Positions 45,342 through 52,273 of a DNA stretch of 64,000 nucleotides are shown here, one piece after another (within the stretch, counting starts at the first letter, position 1; the number at the start of each line of letters is the position of its first letter). A model generated the notes under the pieces. The model searched no databases, was not told the DNA's origin, and saw nothing but the letters and a program-made list of their open reading frames with translations. The position numbers were made by a program, and so were the translations under genes. This DNA is from Robiginitomaculum sp. (GTDB lineage: Bacteria; Pseudomonadota; Alphaproteobacteria; Caulobacterales; Maricaulaceae): assembly GCA_021776565.1 (NCBI GenBank), contig JAJFFQ010000051.1, positions 1-64,000 of the forward strand. The letters are read 5' to 3'.

Positions 45342-46607
45342 TTAGTTTGCTTCGCTTGCGTCGACGGTTTTGGTTTCTGCCAATGCTGTGCGTTCAACAG
45401 TTTCTATTTTCATGCCTTCAGATACCGCGCGCACCGGTGAGGTAATGACCCTGTCATCGGGGCTGATCCCGGCAATCAGAACCGCCGTATTACGATTTGA
45501 TGAAACCACTGTGACCGTTTGCATGGTCAGTGTGCCATCATCCTTGGCCACATACACCGTATCATCACCGCGCAGCGCCGTGCGTGGCACCACAAGGGCA
45601 TCAGAAATGGCACGGCCTTCAACCTTTGCATCCACAAAAAGGCCAACCGCCAGAGGCATGCCATTATCGGCACCGGCACCATAGGGGTCTGTGACCTCAA
45701 CAAAGGCAAAAAGTACACGAGTGCGCGGATCAATGGCCGCATCGGTGCGGGCAATATGGCCCGACCAATGACGCTGCTGCCCGGCGACTATGGCTGATAA
45801 CTCCACTTTGGGGCCGGGACGTTCATTGCTTTCCATAAAGGCAAGCGGCAGGTCAAGCTGGCTAAGTTCGCTATCGGTGAGCGGCAGGGGAACCTCAACG
45901 ATATTCGTTGCAAAAATCCGCCCCAAACGGGTTCCCGGTGTAACATATTGCCCTAAATCTGCACCTTTGGAGCGTACGCGCCCGGAAAACGGCGCCCGAA
46001 TTATGGTGCGGGATAATTGTAGATTGGCATCGGCAAGGCTGGCCTTGGCGCTGTCCAGTTTTGCCTGCGCCTCGGCCATTTGTGGAAGACGCAGCGTCAG
46101 GGGAGAAGCATCACCATCGCCAAGTTCAGCCCAGTCTTTTTTGGCAATTTCAGATTCGGCTCTTTCCCGGATTAGCACCTGTTCAGCCTGGGCAACCGTC
46201 GCTTCTGCCTGAATCACTTTCAGGCTATAATCATCAGGCTCAATGCGTATCAGGACATCGCCCTTGTTAAAAAAGCCACCTTCGATAAAGCTGTTGGAAA
46301 CACGCAGTATCTTGCCAGAAATTTGCGGCACCACATCAATCTCGGTTCTGGGGCGCACCTCACCCTGGGTATTCACCGCAAGATGCACCGTTTCCCGGCT
46401 TGGGTTGGTAACCAGTACCGGCGCCGGTTTAAGCTCTTCGGCTTTTTTATCCGGCTCGGGTTTCAGGGCATTCATCACCATCACTCCGGCAACCCCGCCA
46501 ACAATGACCACCACCGGCAGGGCAAATACGATCAAGCGCCACAGCAACAGCGCCGGGTTGCGGGTTTTACGCTTTTTTGTAACTTGAGTTGGTTCATGTA
46601 TACTCAT
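45342..46607 (-). CDS. RND periplasmic adaptor (membrane fusion protein)
   Basis: A 421-residue adaptor. The N-terminal membrane anchor is LLWRLIVFALPVVVIVGGVAGVMVM. The lipoyl-like domain starts VNTQGEVRPRTEIDVVPQISGKILRVS, a helical hairpin with VIQAEATVAQAEQVLIRERA and QMAEAQAKLDSAKASLADANLQLSRT follows, then RAPFSGRVRSKGADLGQYVTPG. It links pump and outer-membrane channel. The start overlaps the channel gene stop (ATGA). Confidence 0.93.
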   Translation of the reverse strand: MSIHEPTQVTKKRKTRNPALLLWRLIVFALPVVVIVGGVAGVMVMNALKPEPDKKAEELKPAPVLVTNPSRETVHLAVNTQGEVRPRTEIDVVPQISGKILRVSNSFIEGGFFNKGDVLIRIEPDDYSLKVIQAEATVAQAEQVLIRERAESEIAKKDWAELGDGDASPLTLRLPQMAEAQAKLDSAKASLADANLQLSRTIIRAPFSGRVRSKGADLGQYVTPGTRLGRIFATNIVEVPLPLTDSELSQLDLPLAFMESNERPGPKVELSAIVAGQQRHWSGHIARTDAAIDPRTRVLFAFVEVTDPYGAGADNGMPLAVGLFVDAKVEGRAISDALVVPRTALRGDDTVYVAKDDGTLTMQTVTVVSSNRNTAVLIAGISPDDRVITSPVRAVSEGMKIETVERTALAETKTVDASEAN

Positions 46608-48037
46608 AGCGAAGTGTCCTCATCGACAAGTGCGGCGGTTTTGACCGCCTGCGTATTAAAATCTCCGGCGATAGCCAAATGAAGGCGCACGCGATTGGAT
46701 GCACGCTCCTTACTGGCCGCAATAAACTGGCTCTCGGCATTAATTCTGCGGCGCTGGGCATCCAATAGTTCAAAAATTGTGCCCACACCCCGGCCAAATT
46801 CTCGCACAGCCAGCTTCTCTGCCTCGCGGGCTTCGGTTGCAGAAACATTCAAAGAGGCCTCACGTCTGGCCAGATAGGTTTCACCATCAAGGGCATCCTC
46901 GGCTTCGCGCCAGGCAGTCAGAACAAGAGCGGCGTATGTTTCCAGCTGTATGCGCTGGGCAGCGCGGGTGCGTTTAATGTCTGCCTTTAAGGCACCACCA
47001 CGAAAGATTGGCTGGGTAAGATTGCCCAAAAGTCGCCCGGCAAGAGTGTCCAGATCAAAAATATCGGAAAAATCACTGCCACCGGTTGATGCTGATGGTG
47101 AAAATGACAAACGCGGCAGCAAGGCCTTGCGTGCCTCTGATGCCCGGAGGCCAGCAGAGGTCAGCCGGGCTTCAGCTGCCAGTATATCAGGGCGGCGGGC
47201 CAGCACATCGACAGGGGTGCCCACACCGGAAACCGCGCCCAGGACAGGCAGATTTTGTGCAGCCTTTATAGCCTTGGCAGGATAGCGTCCGAGCAGCAAT
47301 TCCAGACGCCGTGTGGCGTCGGCTTGCTGTTGTTCGCGCAAGGCCAGAGTGGCTTCTGAACCGGCCAGTGCCGAGCGGGCAAGACGCAGATCGAGTGAGC
47401 TGGATACGCCGCGTGCATAGCGCCGCTGAACCAGACGCGATGAACGGTTACGTGATTGCAGATCGTCGTTGGCAAGAGCAACCTGCTGACCACCCTCGAT
47501 CAAATCAAACCAGGCCTGGGCGGTTTGTCCGGCAATGGACAGACGCGCAGCAGCATAATCAGCCTCCGCAGCACGGGCATTGGCATAACCAGCATTGGCA
47601 CCATCCTTGATGCGACCCCACAGATCAGCCTCCCAGCTTACCGAGAGGGACGCTCCGTATGATGATATGTCAGGTGAGTTTTGCACCAGATTACGTGTGG
47701 CAGACGATGAAAAATCAACGCTGGGCAGACGCGCCGAAGCGCCGGAAACAGCCAAAGCACGTGCCTGATCTATCCGTCCGGCACTGGCCAGAAGATCATG
47801 ATTGTTGGTCAGCGCCTCATTGACCAATGCGGTCAAGTTGGCATCTGCAAACCCGGCCAGCCAATCGGCAGCCAATGCACCAACGTTTTCATTCTGACTT
47901 TGCCATTGCCCAGGAGCCTGCACGCGCATCATTTGCGCTTGCTCTGGCCCGGCATTTACGCTGGCGCAAGCACTTAGCCCAATGAGGGCGGCTGTCATCA
48001 ACCATTTGTTAGACATTTTTCGTCCCCGGAATTTCAT
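46604..48037 (-). CDS. Outer-membrane efflux channel lipoprotein (TolC/NodT family)
   Basis: A protein of about 477 residues. The lipobox lies in WLMTAALIGLSAC. The TolC-fold repeats show LNLxxS-type helices: LTALVNEALTNNHDLLASAGRIDQARAL, SASLSVSWEADLWGRIKDGANAGYANARA, LPVLGAVSGVGTPVDVLARRPDILAAEARLTSA, LTQPIFRGG. These are NodT signatures. GGAGG five bases before ATG 48037 selects this start; ATG 48016 is an alternative that suits the very short leader implied by the promoter upstream. First gene of the efflux operon. Confidence 0.9.
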   Translation of the reverse strand: MKFRGRKMSNKWLMTAALIGLSACASVNAGPEQAQMMRVQAPGQWQSQNENVGALAADWLAGFADANLTALVNEALTNNHDLLASAGRIDQARALAVSGASARLPSVDFSSSATRNLVQNSPDISSYGASLSVSWEADLWGRIKDGANAGYANARAAEADYAAARLSIAGQTAQAWFDLIEGGQQVALANDDLQSRNRSSRLVQRRYARGVSSSLDLRLARSALAGSEATLALREQQQADATRRLELLLGRYPAKAIKAAQNLPVLGAVSGVGTPVDVLARRPDILAAEARLTSAGLRASEARKALLPRLSFSPSASTGGSDFSDIFDLDTLAGRLLGNLTQPIFRGGALKADIKRTRAAQRIQLETYAALVLTAWREAEDALDGETYLARREASLNVSATEAREAEKLAVREFGRGVGTIFELLDAQRRRINAESQFIAASKERASNRVRLHLAIAGDFNTQAVKTAALVDEDTSL

Positions 48038-48054
48038 TTGGGCCTCCAAACGGG

Positions 48055-48082
48055 AAAATAACTGTTACATCGCGAATGTCAA
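48055..48082 (-). promoter_or_regulatory. Promoter of the efflux operon
   Basis: On the minus strand TTGACA (48082-48077) and TATTTT (48060-48055) are spaced by 16 bases. Transcription would start near 48048, only about 11 bases before the ATG at 48037 or 32 before the one at 48016. Good match to both hexamers. Confidence 0.6.
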
Positions 48083-48383
48083 TGAAACTTTATTGATAAA
48101 CGGCAAATATTACACGAATTTCACAATCAAACCTGACTTTCATATTTTCAGCTCCATCGGAATGGTGATATTGTTAAGATGCCCAAAACCTGGTTTTGGA
48201 TGCATATTTTCACATAACACGACAGCATGAGCGTCATTTCATTTTCCAGACGGTGAGTGATTCAAGCGTTAGAGTAATAGTGTGTTGGTTATGTAACACA
48301 CCAAACATTGTTTGACAAGATAATTCCTGCTGCGCTCAACCACAACACAGGACATGAGGGACAATGTGGGTGATTTATGGTGA
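48083..48383. other. Intergenic stretch between efflux operon and HxlR-like regulator
   Basis: About 300 AT-rich bases without a credible gene. It contains a hairpin CCAAAAC-CTG-GTTTTGG (about 48182-48198) and a GTGTGTT...AACACAC inverted repeat (about 48280-48302). The latter lies past the stop of the regulator gene and may end its transcript, although it lacks a U-run. Otherwise nothing was recognised. Confidence 0.5.
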
Positions 48384-48926
48384 TTAGTGGCTATTGAGAA
48401 ATTCACCAAGAGGCTTTCTAATCTCAACCAGTTGAGGGGTTGGCACATAAAGTGATGTTGGTGGCAAGTGATGGCCAAGCACCTTGCGACGTACCAGCCT
48501 GGTGTTGGTCAAACCTTTAAGAGAAAGAGACAGTGCGCGATCAGTGATCGGCGTTAACGAGCGACGCAATTCCCCGAACGACCTGGCATTATCCAGAACG
48601 CTGATAATCGGTAATGTCCAGCGTTTGCGCATTAACGGCAATACGCTCCGCTCTGCACCGTATCGTAAAACGCTCTTTGCTTTTGGGGCCAGTATTTCGC
48701 CAAAAGAAGTCAGCATAAATTCCGGGCGCAGGGGATGACCGTGACCGGGGTTTTCCACAACAAGCCGCAATACCATCAAATGATCCACTGCCGCCTTGAT
48801 CGATAGCGGGCTGGTCTGCAAGGCTTTGGCCAGCGGATGAATTCTGGCTGCATGGCCCTGCATCAGGGCACCAAGCACCGGCAGCGCCCAGCCTTTTTGC
48901 GTAAGGTTTATCAATATATTTGACAT
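48384..48926 (-). CDS. Two-domain HxlR-like winged-helix regulator
   Basis: A 180-residue protein that appears to contain two winged helices of the HxlR kind in one chain. The first (about 9-80) has KGWALPVLGALMQGHAARIHPLAKALQTSPLSIKAAVDHLMVLRLVVEN. The second (about 95-178) has RKRWTLPIISVLDNARSFGELRRSLTPITDRALSLSLKGLTNTRLVRRK. HxlR proteins usually are ~110-residue homodimers, so this would be a covalent pseudo-dimer. It is divergent from a VOC-family gene 48 bases away, its likely target. A perfect 12-base palindrome covers its start codon. Confidence 0.72.
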   Translation of the reverse strand: MSNILINLTQKGWALPVLGALMQGHAARIHPLAKALQTSPLSIKAAVDHLMVLRLVVENPGHGHPLRPEFMLTSFGEILAPKAKSVLRYGAERSVLPLMRKRWTLPIISVLDNARSFGELRRSLTPITDRALSLSLKGLTNTRLVRRKVLGHHLPPTSLYVPTPQLVEIRKPLGEFLNSH

Positions 48927-48936
48927 AATATATTAT
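48925..48936. promoter_or_regulatory. Palindrome over the regulator start, candidate operator
   Basis: ATAATATATTAT is a perfect 12-base palindrome that includes part of the regulator's start codon and lies in the 48-base divergent gap to the VOC gene. Symmetry and location suit an autoregulatory operator. AT-rich palindromes are common by chance, so confidence is limited. Confidence 0.4.
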
Positions 48937-48974
48937 TGTTACTATAAAAAATTATACCCAACAAGGAGATTTTC

Positions 48975-49349
48975 ATGTCACAGCTGAATTATACAGGCAA
49001 ACTCGTATTGACGTTCCCATCAACAGACTTGCAGCGCACCCGCGACTGGTATGAGCACCATCTTGGCTTTTCCCACTGCTTCACCGCCGATCAGGTGGGA
49101 TGGATGGAACTGGCCTCTCATATGAAAGACGTTAACCTTGGATTTGGTAAAAATGCACAGCCTAAACCGGGCAATTCTATTCCGGTTTTTGATGTAACTG
49201 ATCTGGATAACGCCCGCCAGACGCTGGAAGCCGGTGGAGTATCGTTTGATGGCGACACCATCGTCATTGACGGCATGGTCAAGCTGGCAACATTTTATGA
49301 CCCGGATCAAAACGCGCTGATGTTATCGCAAAACCTGATGGTTGGATAA
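48975..49349 (+). CDS. VOC (glyoxalase/bleomycin resistance) family protein
   Basis: A 124-residue vicinal-oxygen-chelate protein: KLVLTFPSTDLQRTRDWYEHHLGFSHCFTADQVGWMEL, then IPVFDVTDLDNARQTLEAGGVSFDG and VKLATFYDPDQNALMLSQNL. Two beta-alpha-beta-beta-beta units make one domain; dimers form the metal site. The Glu near the C-terminal strand of many glyoxalases is not obvious (YDPDQNALML), so it could be a binding protein or a dioxygenase-like enzyme. AAGGAG lies eight bases before the ATG. Likely controlled by the divergent HxlR-like protein. Confidence 0.85.
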   Translation: MSQLNYTGKLVLTFPSTDLQRTRDWYEHHLGFSHCFTADQVGWMELASHMKDVNLGFGKNAQPKPGNSIPVFDVTDLDNARQTLEAGGVSFDGDTIVIDGMVKLATFYDPDQNALMLSQNLMVG

Positions 49350-49436
49350 GAGAGGGCTTTTAATTCCCATTATTCCACTATGAGGCGCTATGCGGCTTTA
49401 CCTGCCTGAATTAAGTGCATTTAGTAAACTGTCGTC

Positions 49437-49513
49437 TATGGACGCCTCCTCTAATGGTTATGTCTTGCGACGCTTACCATTATGGCTCATCAAAAGCCGA
49501 AAGGGGCGTCCAT
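49437..49513. repeat. Nested inverted repeat, 77 bases
   Basis: TATGGACGCC (49437-49446) pairs with GGCGTCCATA (49504-49513). Inside, AATGGT (about 49454) pairs with ACCATT (about 49479). The nested arms could fold as one branched hairpin. It may be a remnant of a small mobile element or a structured RNA. No copy was noticed elsewhere in the window. Confidence 0.5.
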
Positions 49514-49632
49514 ACCATTACCGTAATTCGTAATTGGCGCCGTAATTGCCAGGGGTCAGGCATTGACCCTCAACTGACCCTTGGGAGGGTGAGTGGGGAT
49601 AAGCTGATGGTTATCCCCGGTTTTCCCTCTTT

Positions 49633-49815
49633 GGTGTCACCCCGGAAAGGCGTTAGCCCTAAAACAGCGAAGCGATAGGGCAAACAAAAAGCCTTATCCG
49701 GGAACCATAGTGCAGATGCCATGCCCCATAGACCCCGAATAATTTCTGATGAAATTTCCGGGGTGACACCTTTGGCGTAGTGGTGTGATGGAAATCCCGG
49801 GCTTATCCAACCGGG
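49633..49815. repeat. Cluster of palindromic intergenic elements
   Basis: GGTGTCACCCCGGAAA (49633-49648) is repeated in inverse at 49755-49770 (TTTCCGGGGTGACACC), a perfect 16-bp pair around 106 bases. Inside are GCCCTA...TAGGGC, and TATCCGGGAACC. Further on, CCCGG...CCGGG (about 49797-49815) forms another hairpin. The TGTCACCCCGG / TTATCCGGG wording is characteristic of palindromic elements scattered in alphaproteobacterial intergenic DNA. They sit just after the stop of the secreted WxxW protein gene. Confidence 0.65.
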
Positions 49816-49912
49816 GGCGCTGTTGAGGTATGATTGTGGCTGGTTGAGTAATTCAGGGTTCCCTGGCGGAGCCTGTGCTCGCTTGGGGTAATACGTACTG
49901 TTACGTGAGAAA

Positions 49913-51502
49913 TTACTGAACCGGACACAGAAAACGAACTTCATAGTCCTTGCATTTTCCATTCTTCTGTTCTGCATTTCGACAAACGCCGCCATTTTCG
50001 CTGGTGCAATGATAGATTTGGCCTGTTTGCTTCCATATGGTTTTATCCGTATCACTGGTTCGGCACTCGACAGCTTTAGGCTTTTCACAACCATTCCCGT
50101 CTTCCAGATGCCCGGCAATGGATTCTCCGTCGCCTGTACCGCTTGGGCGATCACGGTTTAGCCAAGCTGTCCATTGAAACTTGTTGTCATAGATAACCGT
50201 GCCGACTTGATTGCCCAGCATACCCGCTGCCTGCAACTGGGAAATTGTGGGTGTTCCCAAAATCGCAGTTGAAGAGGCGATAGCTTGTTTGCGGCTATTG
50301 TTTTTGGCCGCTATCGCCGCATCCTTTTCCGCCTGCAAAGCCAGTATTTCGGCAGCGACACGATCAATCCATTCATTAACCTGTCCCAAAAATTGCTGGT
50401 CATTTGTCATGTTGATATATGATGGCTTGCAAATCAAACTTACGTTCACATGCCCGTTATACCATGCGCGTTTGTTGGAATGTCGACCTTGCCCGTAGAC
50501 TTGTGAAACATGGGTGAGTTTACTGGAACTAGTTGATATAGCTGAAAGAAATTCTGAATTCGCCAATTTGAGATATTGCCTTAGAAATCTATACAGGTGC
50601 GTCGCATATGGTTTTGATAAATTTGAATTATCTATGCGGCTAATGGAAATGTTTGTTGGATGAAAACCGACTATTGATCCAGATTTTTCGCTGCTCGCGT
50701 ATTCTTTGTGTTTACCATTTCCGCCTGTTAGTATGACCGAGTATGCTCCAATGACCCAATGTGTCGGAGCATAAACAGCCTTGACCTCCTTGAAATCATC
50801 CTTGCGGGTTTTTTTAACGGTATGGTCGATATGCGCCACGTTTTGTGCGCTACGATCACCGAGTTTGCAGACAGCGCCTTCACCAGCCTTCAAATTGATG
50901 AAAGTTTTTCCATTTGTTGTTCTTGTGTGCCGACCAATCACCCGTTGAAAAATTTCTACCGCACTTGTGTCTGCTGTAATTGCTCCACTTTCAGATACAT
51001 TCATCCGAACCAGCCTGAACCGATTGGGAGAATTACACGTCGCAGTTACACTTTGTGGAGATACATAAGGATGCTTGGTAACACACCAGTCATCACGGCC
51101 TTCATGATCTATTGCATACTCACCGTAATCAAACTTGTTTGGCCAGTTTCCTTTACATTTCAGGCCGACGGTATCCTTGAAAAAAACGTCTTTTGTATAA
51201 GCATCACGCCCGCCACGCGCTCTATAGAAATACTTGCTTGTGTTATGATGCGGCTTCCAGTCACCTTTTGGACGGCTGTTTTTTGTAAAGCTTACGGGTA
51301 CAGACGGTTTATGACACAGGTTTTGATCGTCGTTCAAACTGAATCCCGCAGGGCACACTGGTTTTTTTGCATTGCCAGTCGTTGCGTTCAGGCATTGGTA
51401 TGCTGGACTGGCAGCATAAGCAATTGATGAAAATAAAATTGTAAATAAAAAAATAAACACACTGATTTGACAGTTAAAAGTAAATTTATGGAAACCCAAC
51501 AT
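49913..51502 (-). CDS. Orphan secreted protein with C-terminal mucin-type WxxW module
   Basis: A 529-residue secreted protein. Signal peptide FNCQISVFIFLFTILFSSIAYA. The mature start is Cys-rich (YQCLNATTG, PVCPAGFSLNDDQNLC). The middle ~330 residues match nothing I know. A coiled-coil stretch (VAAEILALQAEKDAAIAAKN) precedes the last ~85 residues, which contain WTAW (from residue 444), DRPSGTGDGES, CEKPKAVECRT, TGQIYHCTSENGGVCRNAEQ and CKDYEVRFLCP. This order equals the Cys-rich WxxW (CysD) module of mucins and CILP (PF13330). ATG 51502 has AAAGGA upstream. AT-rich relative to neighbours. Function unknown; surface adhesion or matrix is a guess. Confidence 0.75.
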   Translation of the reverse strand: MLGFHKFTFNCQISVFIFLFTILFSSIAYAASPAYQCLNATTGNAKKPVCPAGFSLNDDQNLCHKPSVPVSFTKNSRPKGDWKPHHNTSKYFYRARGGRDAYTKDVFFKDTVGLKCKGNWPNKFDYGEYAIDHEGRDDWCVTKHPYVSPQSVTATCNSPNRFRLVRMNVSESGAITADTSAVEIFQRVIGRHTRTTNGKTFINLKAGEGAVCKLGDRSAQNVAHIDHTVKKTRKDDFKEVKAVYAPTHWVIGAYSVILTGGNGKHKEYASSEKSGSIVGFHPTNISISRIDNSNLSKPYATHLYRFLRQYLKLANSEFLSAISTSSSKLTHVSQVYGQGRHSNKRAWYNGHVNVSLICKPSYINMTNDQQFLGQVNEWIDRVAAEILALQAEKDAAIAAKNNSRKQAIASSTAILGTPTISQLQAAGMLGNQVGTVIYDNKFQWTAWLNRDRPSGTGDGESIAGHLEDGNGCEKPKAVECRTSDTDKTIWKQTGQIYHCTSENGGVCRNAEQKNGKCKDYEVRFLCPVQ

Positions 51503-51628
51503 TGTTAGTTCCTTTGCCGTCTTTTTTATTATTCTATCAGATAGCTTGCAGATGCTCAAATTTACCGTTTTACCAGTTGGATGGACATCCCGGGCAGGGA
51601 TATAGATTGCAGCATCCGGAAAACGCCC

Positions 51629-52264
51629 TCACCCCTTCTCATAAAGCACACACAGATTATTTGCCGGCATGGCGACGGTACGGCGTAATTTCAAACTATT
51701 CTCTTTTGCGCACGCGGTCACATCATCAAGGTCGCGCACGCCCCAATCGGGATTGCGCCCGTGCAGGTTTTCATCAAAGTCTGCATTGCTGGGCGCGCTA
51801 TGAACACCGCCTTGCTTGAACGGGCCATAAAAGAATAAAATGCCGCCGGGGCGTAATAATCTTGCCACGCCGCGCATCAATCCCAACGTGGCCTCCCAAG
51901 GAGCAATATGGATCATGTTTATGTTGACAATCGCGTCAAAAAAAGCCGGCCAGTTTTTGCTCTTTGGGGTAGTTTCCCATTGCGGCGCGCAGACATTGAC
52001 CAATGATGGTGGCTGAATTCGGCCATGGCTGTTGGCATGGTCTCGCCATGCCTTGATGCTGTCAATATGGGCCGGATCCAGATCGCTGGGCCAATAGTTA
52101 AGCTGCGCCATTGCGGCGCAAAAATGCACTGCATGTTGACCCGACCCCGAAGCAATTTCCAATACGGTACACGGGCCAGGCGGCAATTCTTTTTTCAGTA
52201 CCTGTAAAATAGGCTCTGCATTGCGCCCCGTTGAGGGAAAATTCAGACGTTTGGCGTTTGACAT
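51629..52264 (-). CDS. DUF938 family SAM-dependent methyltransferase
   Basis: A 211-residue DUF938 protein. It opens FPSTGRNAEPILQVLKKELP, has motif I TVLEIASGSGQHAVHFCAAM, LNYWPSDLDPAHIDSI, the catalytic-region FDAIVNINMIHIAPWEATLGLM and ILFFYGPFKQGGVHSAPSN. Relatives are widespread in proteobacteria and mitochondria-bearing eukaryotes, with no proven substrate. The gene follows the heparinase-family gene after nine bases on the same strand. Confidence 0.9.
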   Translation of the reverse strand: MSNAKRLNFPSTGRNAEPILQVLKKELPPGPCTVLEIASGSGQHAVHFCAAMAQLNYWPSDLDPAHIDSIKAWRDHANSHGRIQPPSLVNVCAPQWETTPKSKNWPAFFDAIVNINMIHIAPWEATLGLMRGVARLLRPGGILFFYGPFKQGGVHSAPSNADFDENLHGRNPDWGVRDLDDVTACAKENSLKLRRTVAMPANNLCVLYEKG

Positions 52265-52273
52265 TTTTCCCTG

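Larger units (their letters stand above)
49350..49912. other. Repeat-rich noncoding stretch
   Basis: 563 bases with no credible gene. They contain a long hairpin (49437-49513) and several palindromes of the mobile intergenic type (49633-49815), listed separately. A minus-strand open frame of 194 codons runs across them into the secreted-protein gene in another phase. It has odd composition and reads straight through the palindromes, so it is taken as chance. Confidence 0.6.

Noticed and set aside
49570-50154. 194-codon minus-strand open frame over the repeats
   Set aside because: Reads through palindromes and overlaps the WxxW gene in another phase; composition is not protein-like.
50759-51427. 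222-codon plus-strand open frame
   Set aside because: Antisense to the WxxW protein, Cys-rich and without family match; codon shadow.
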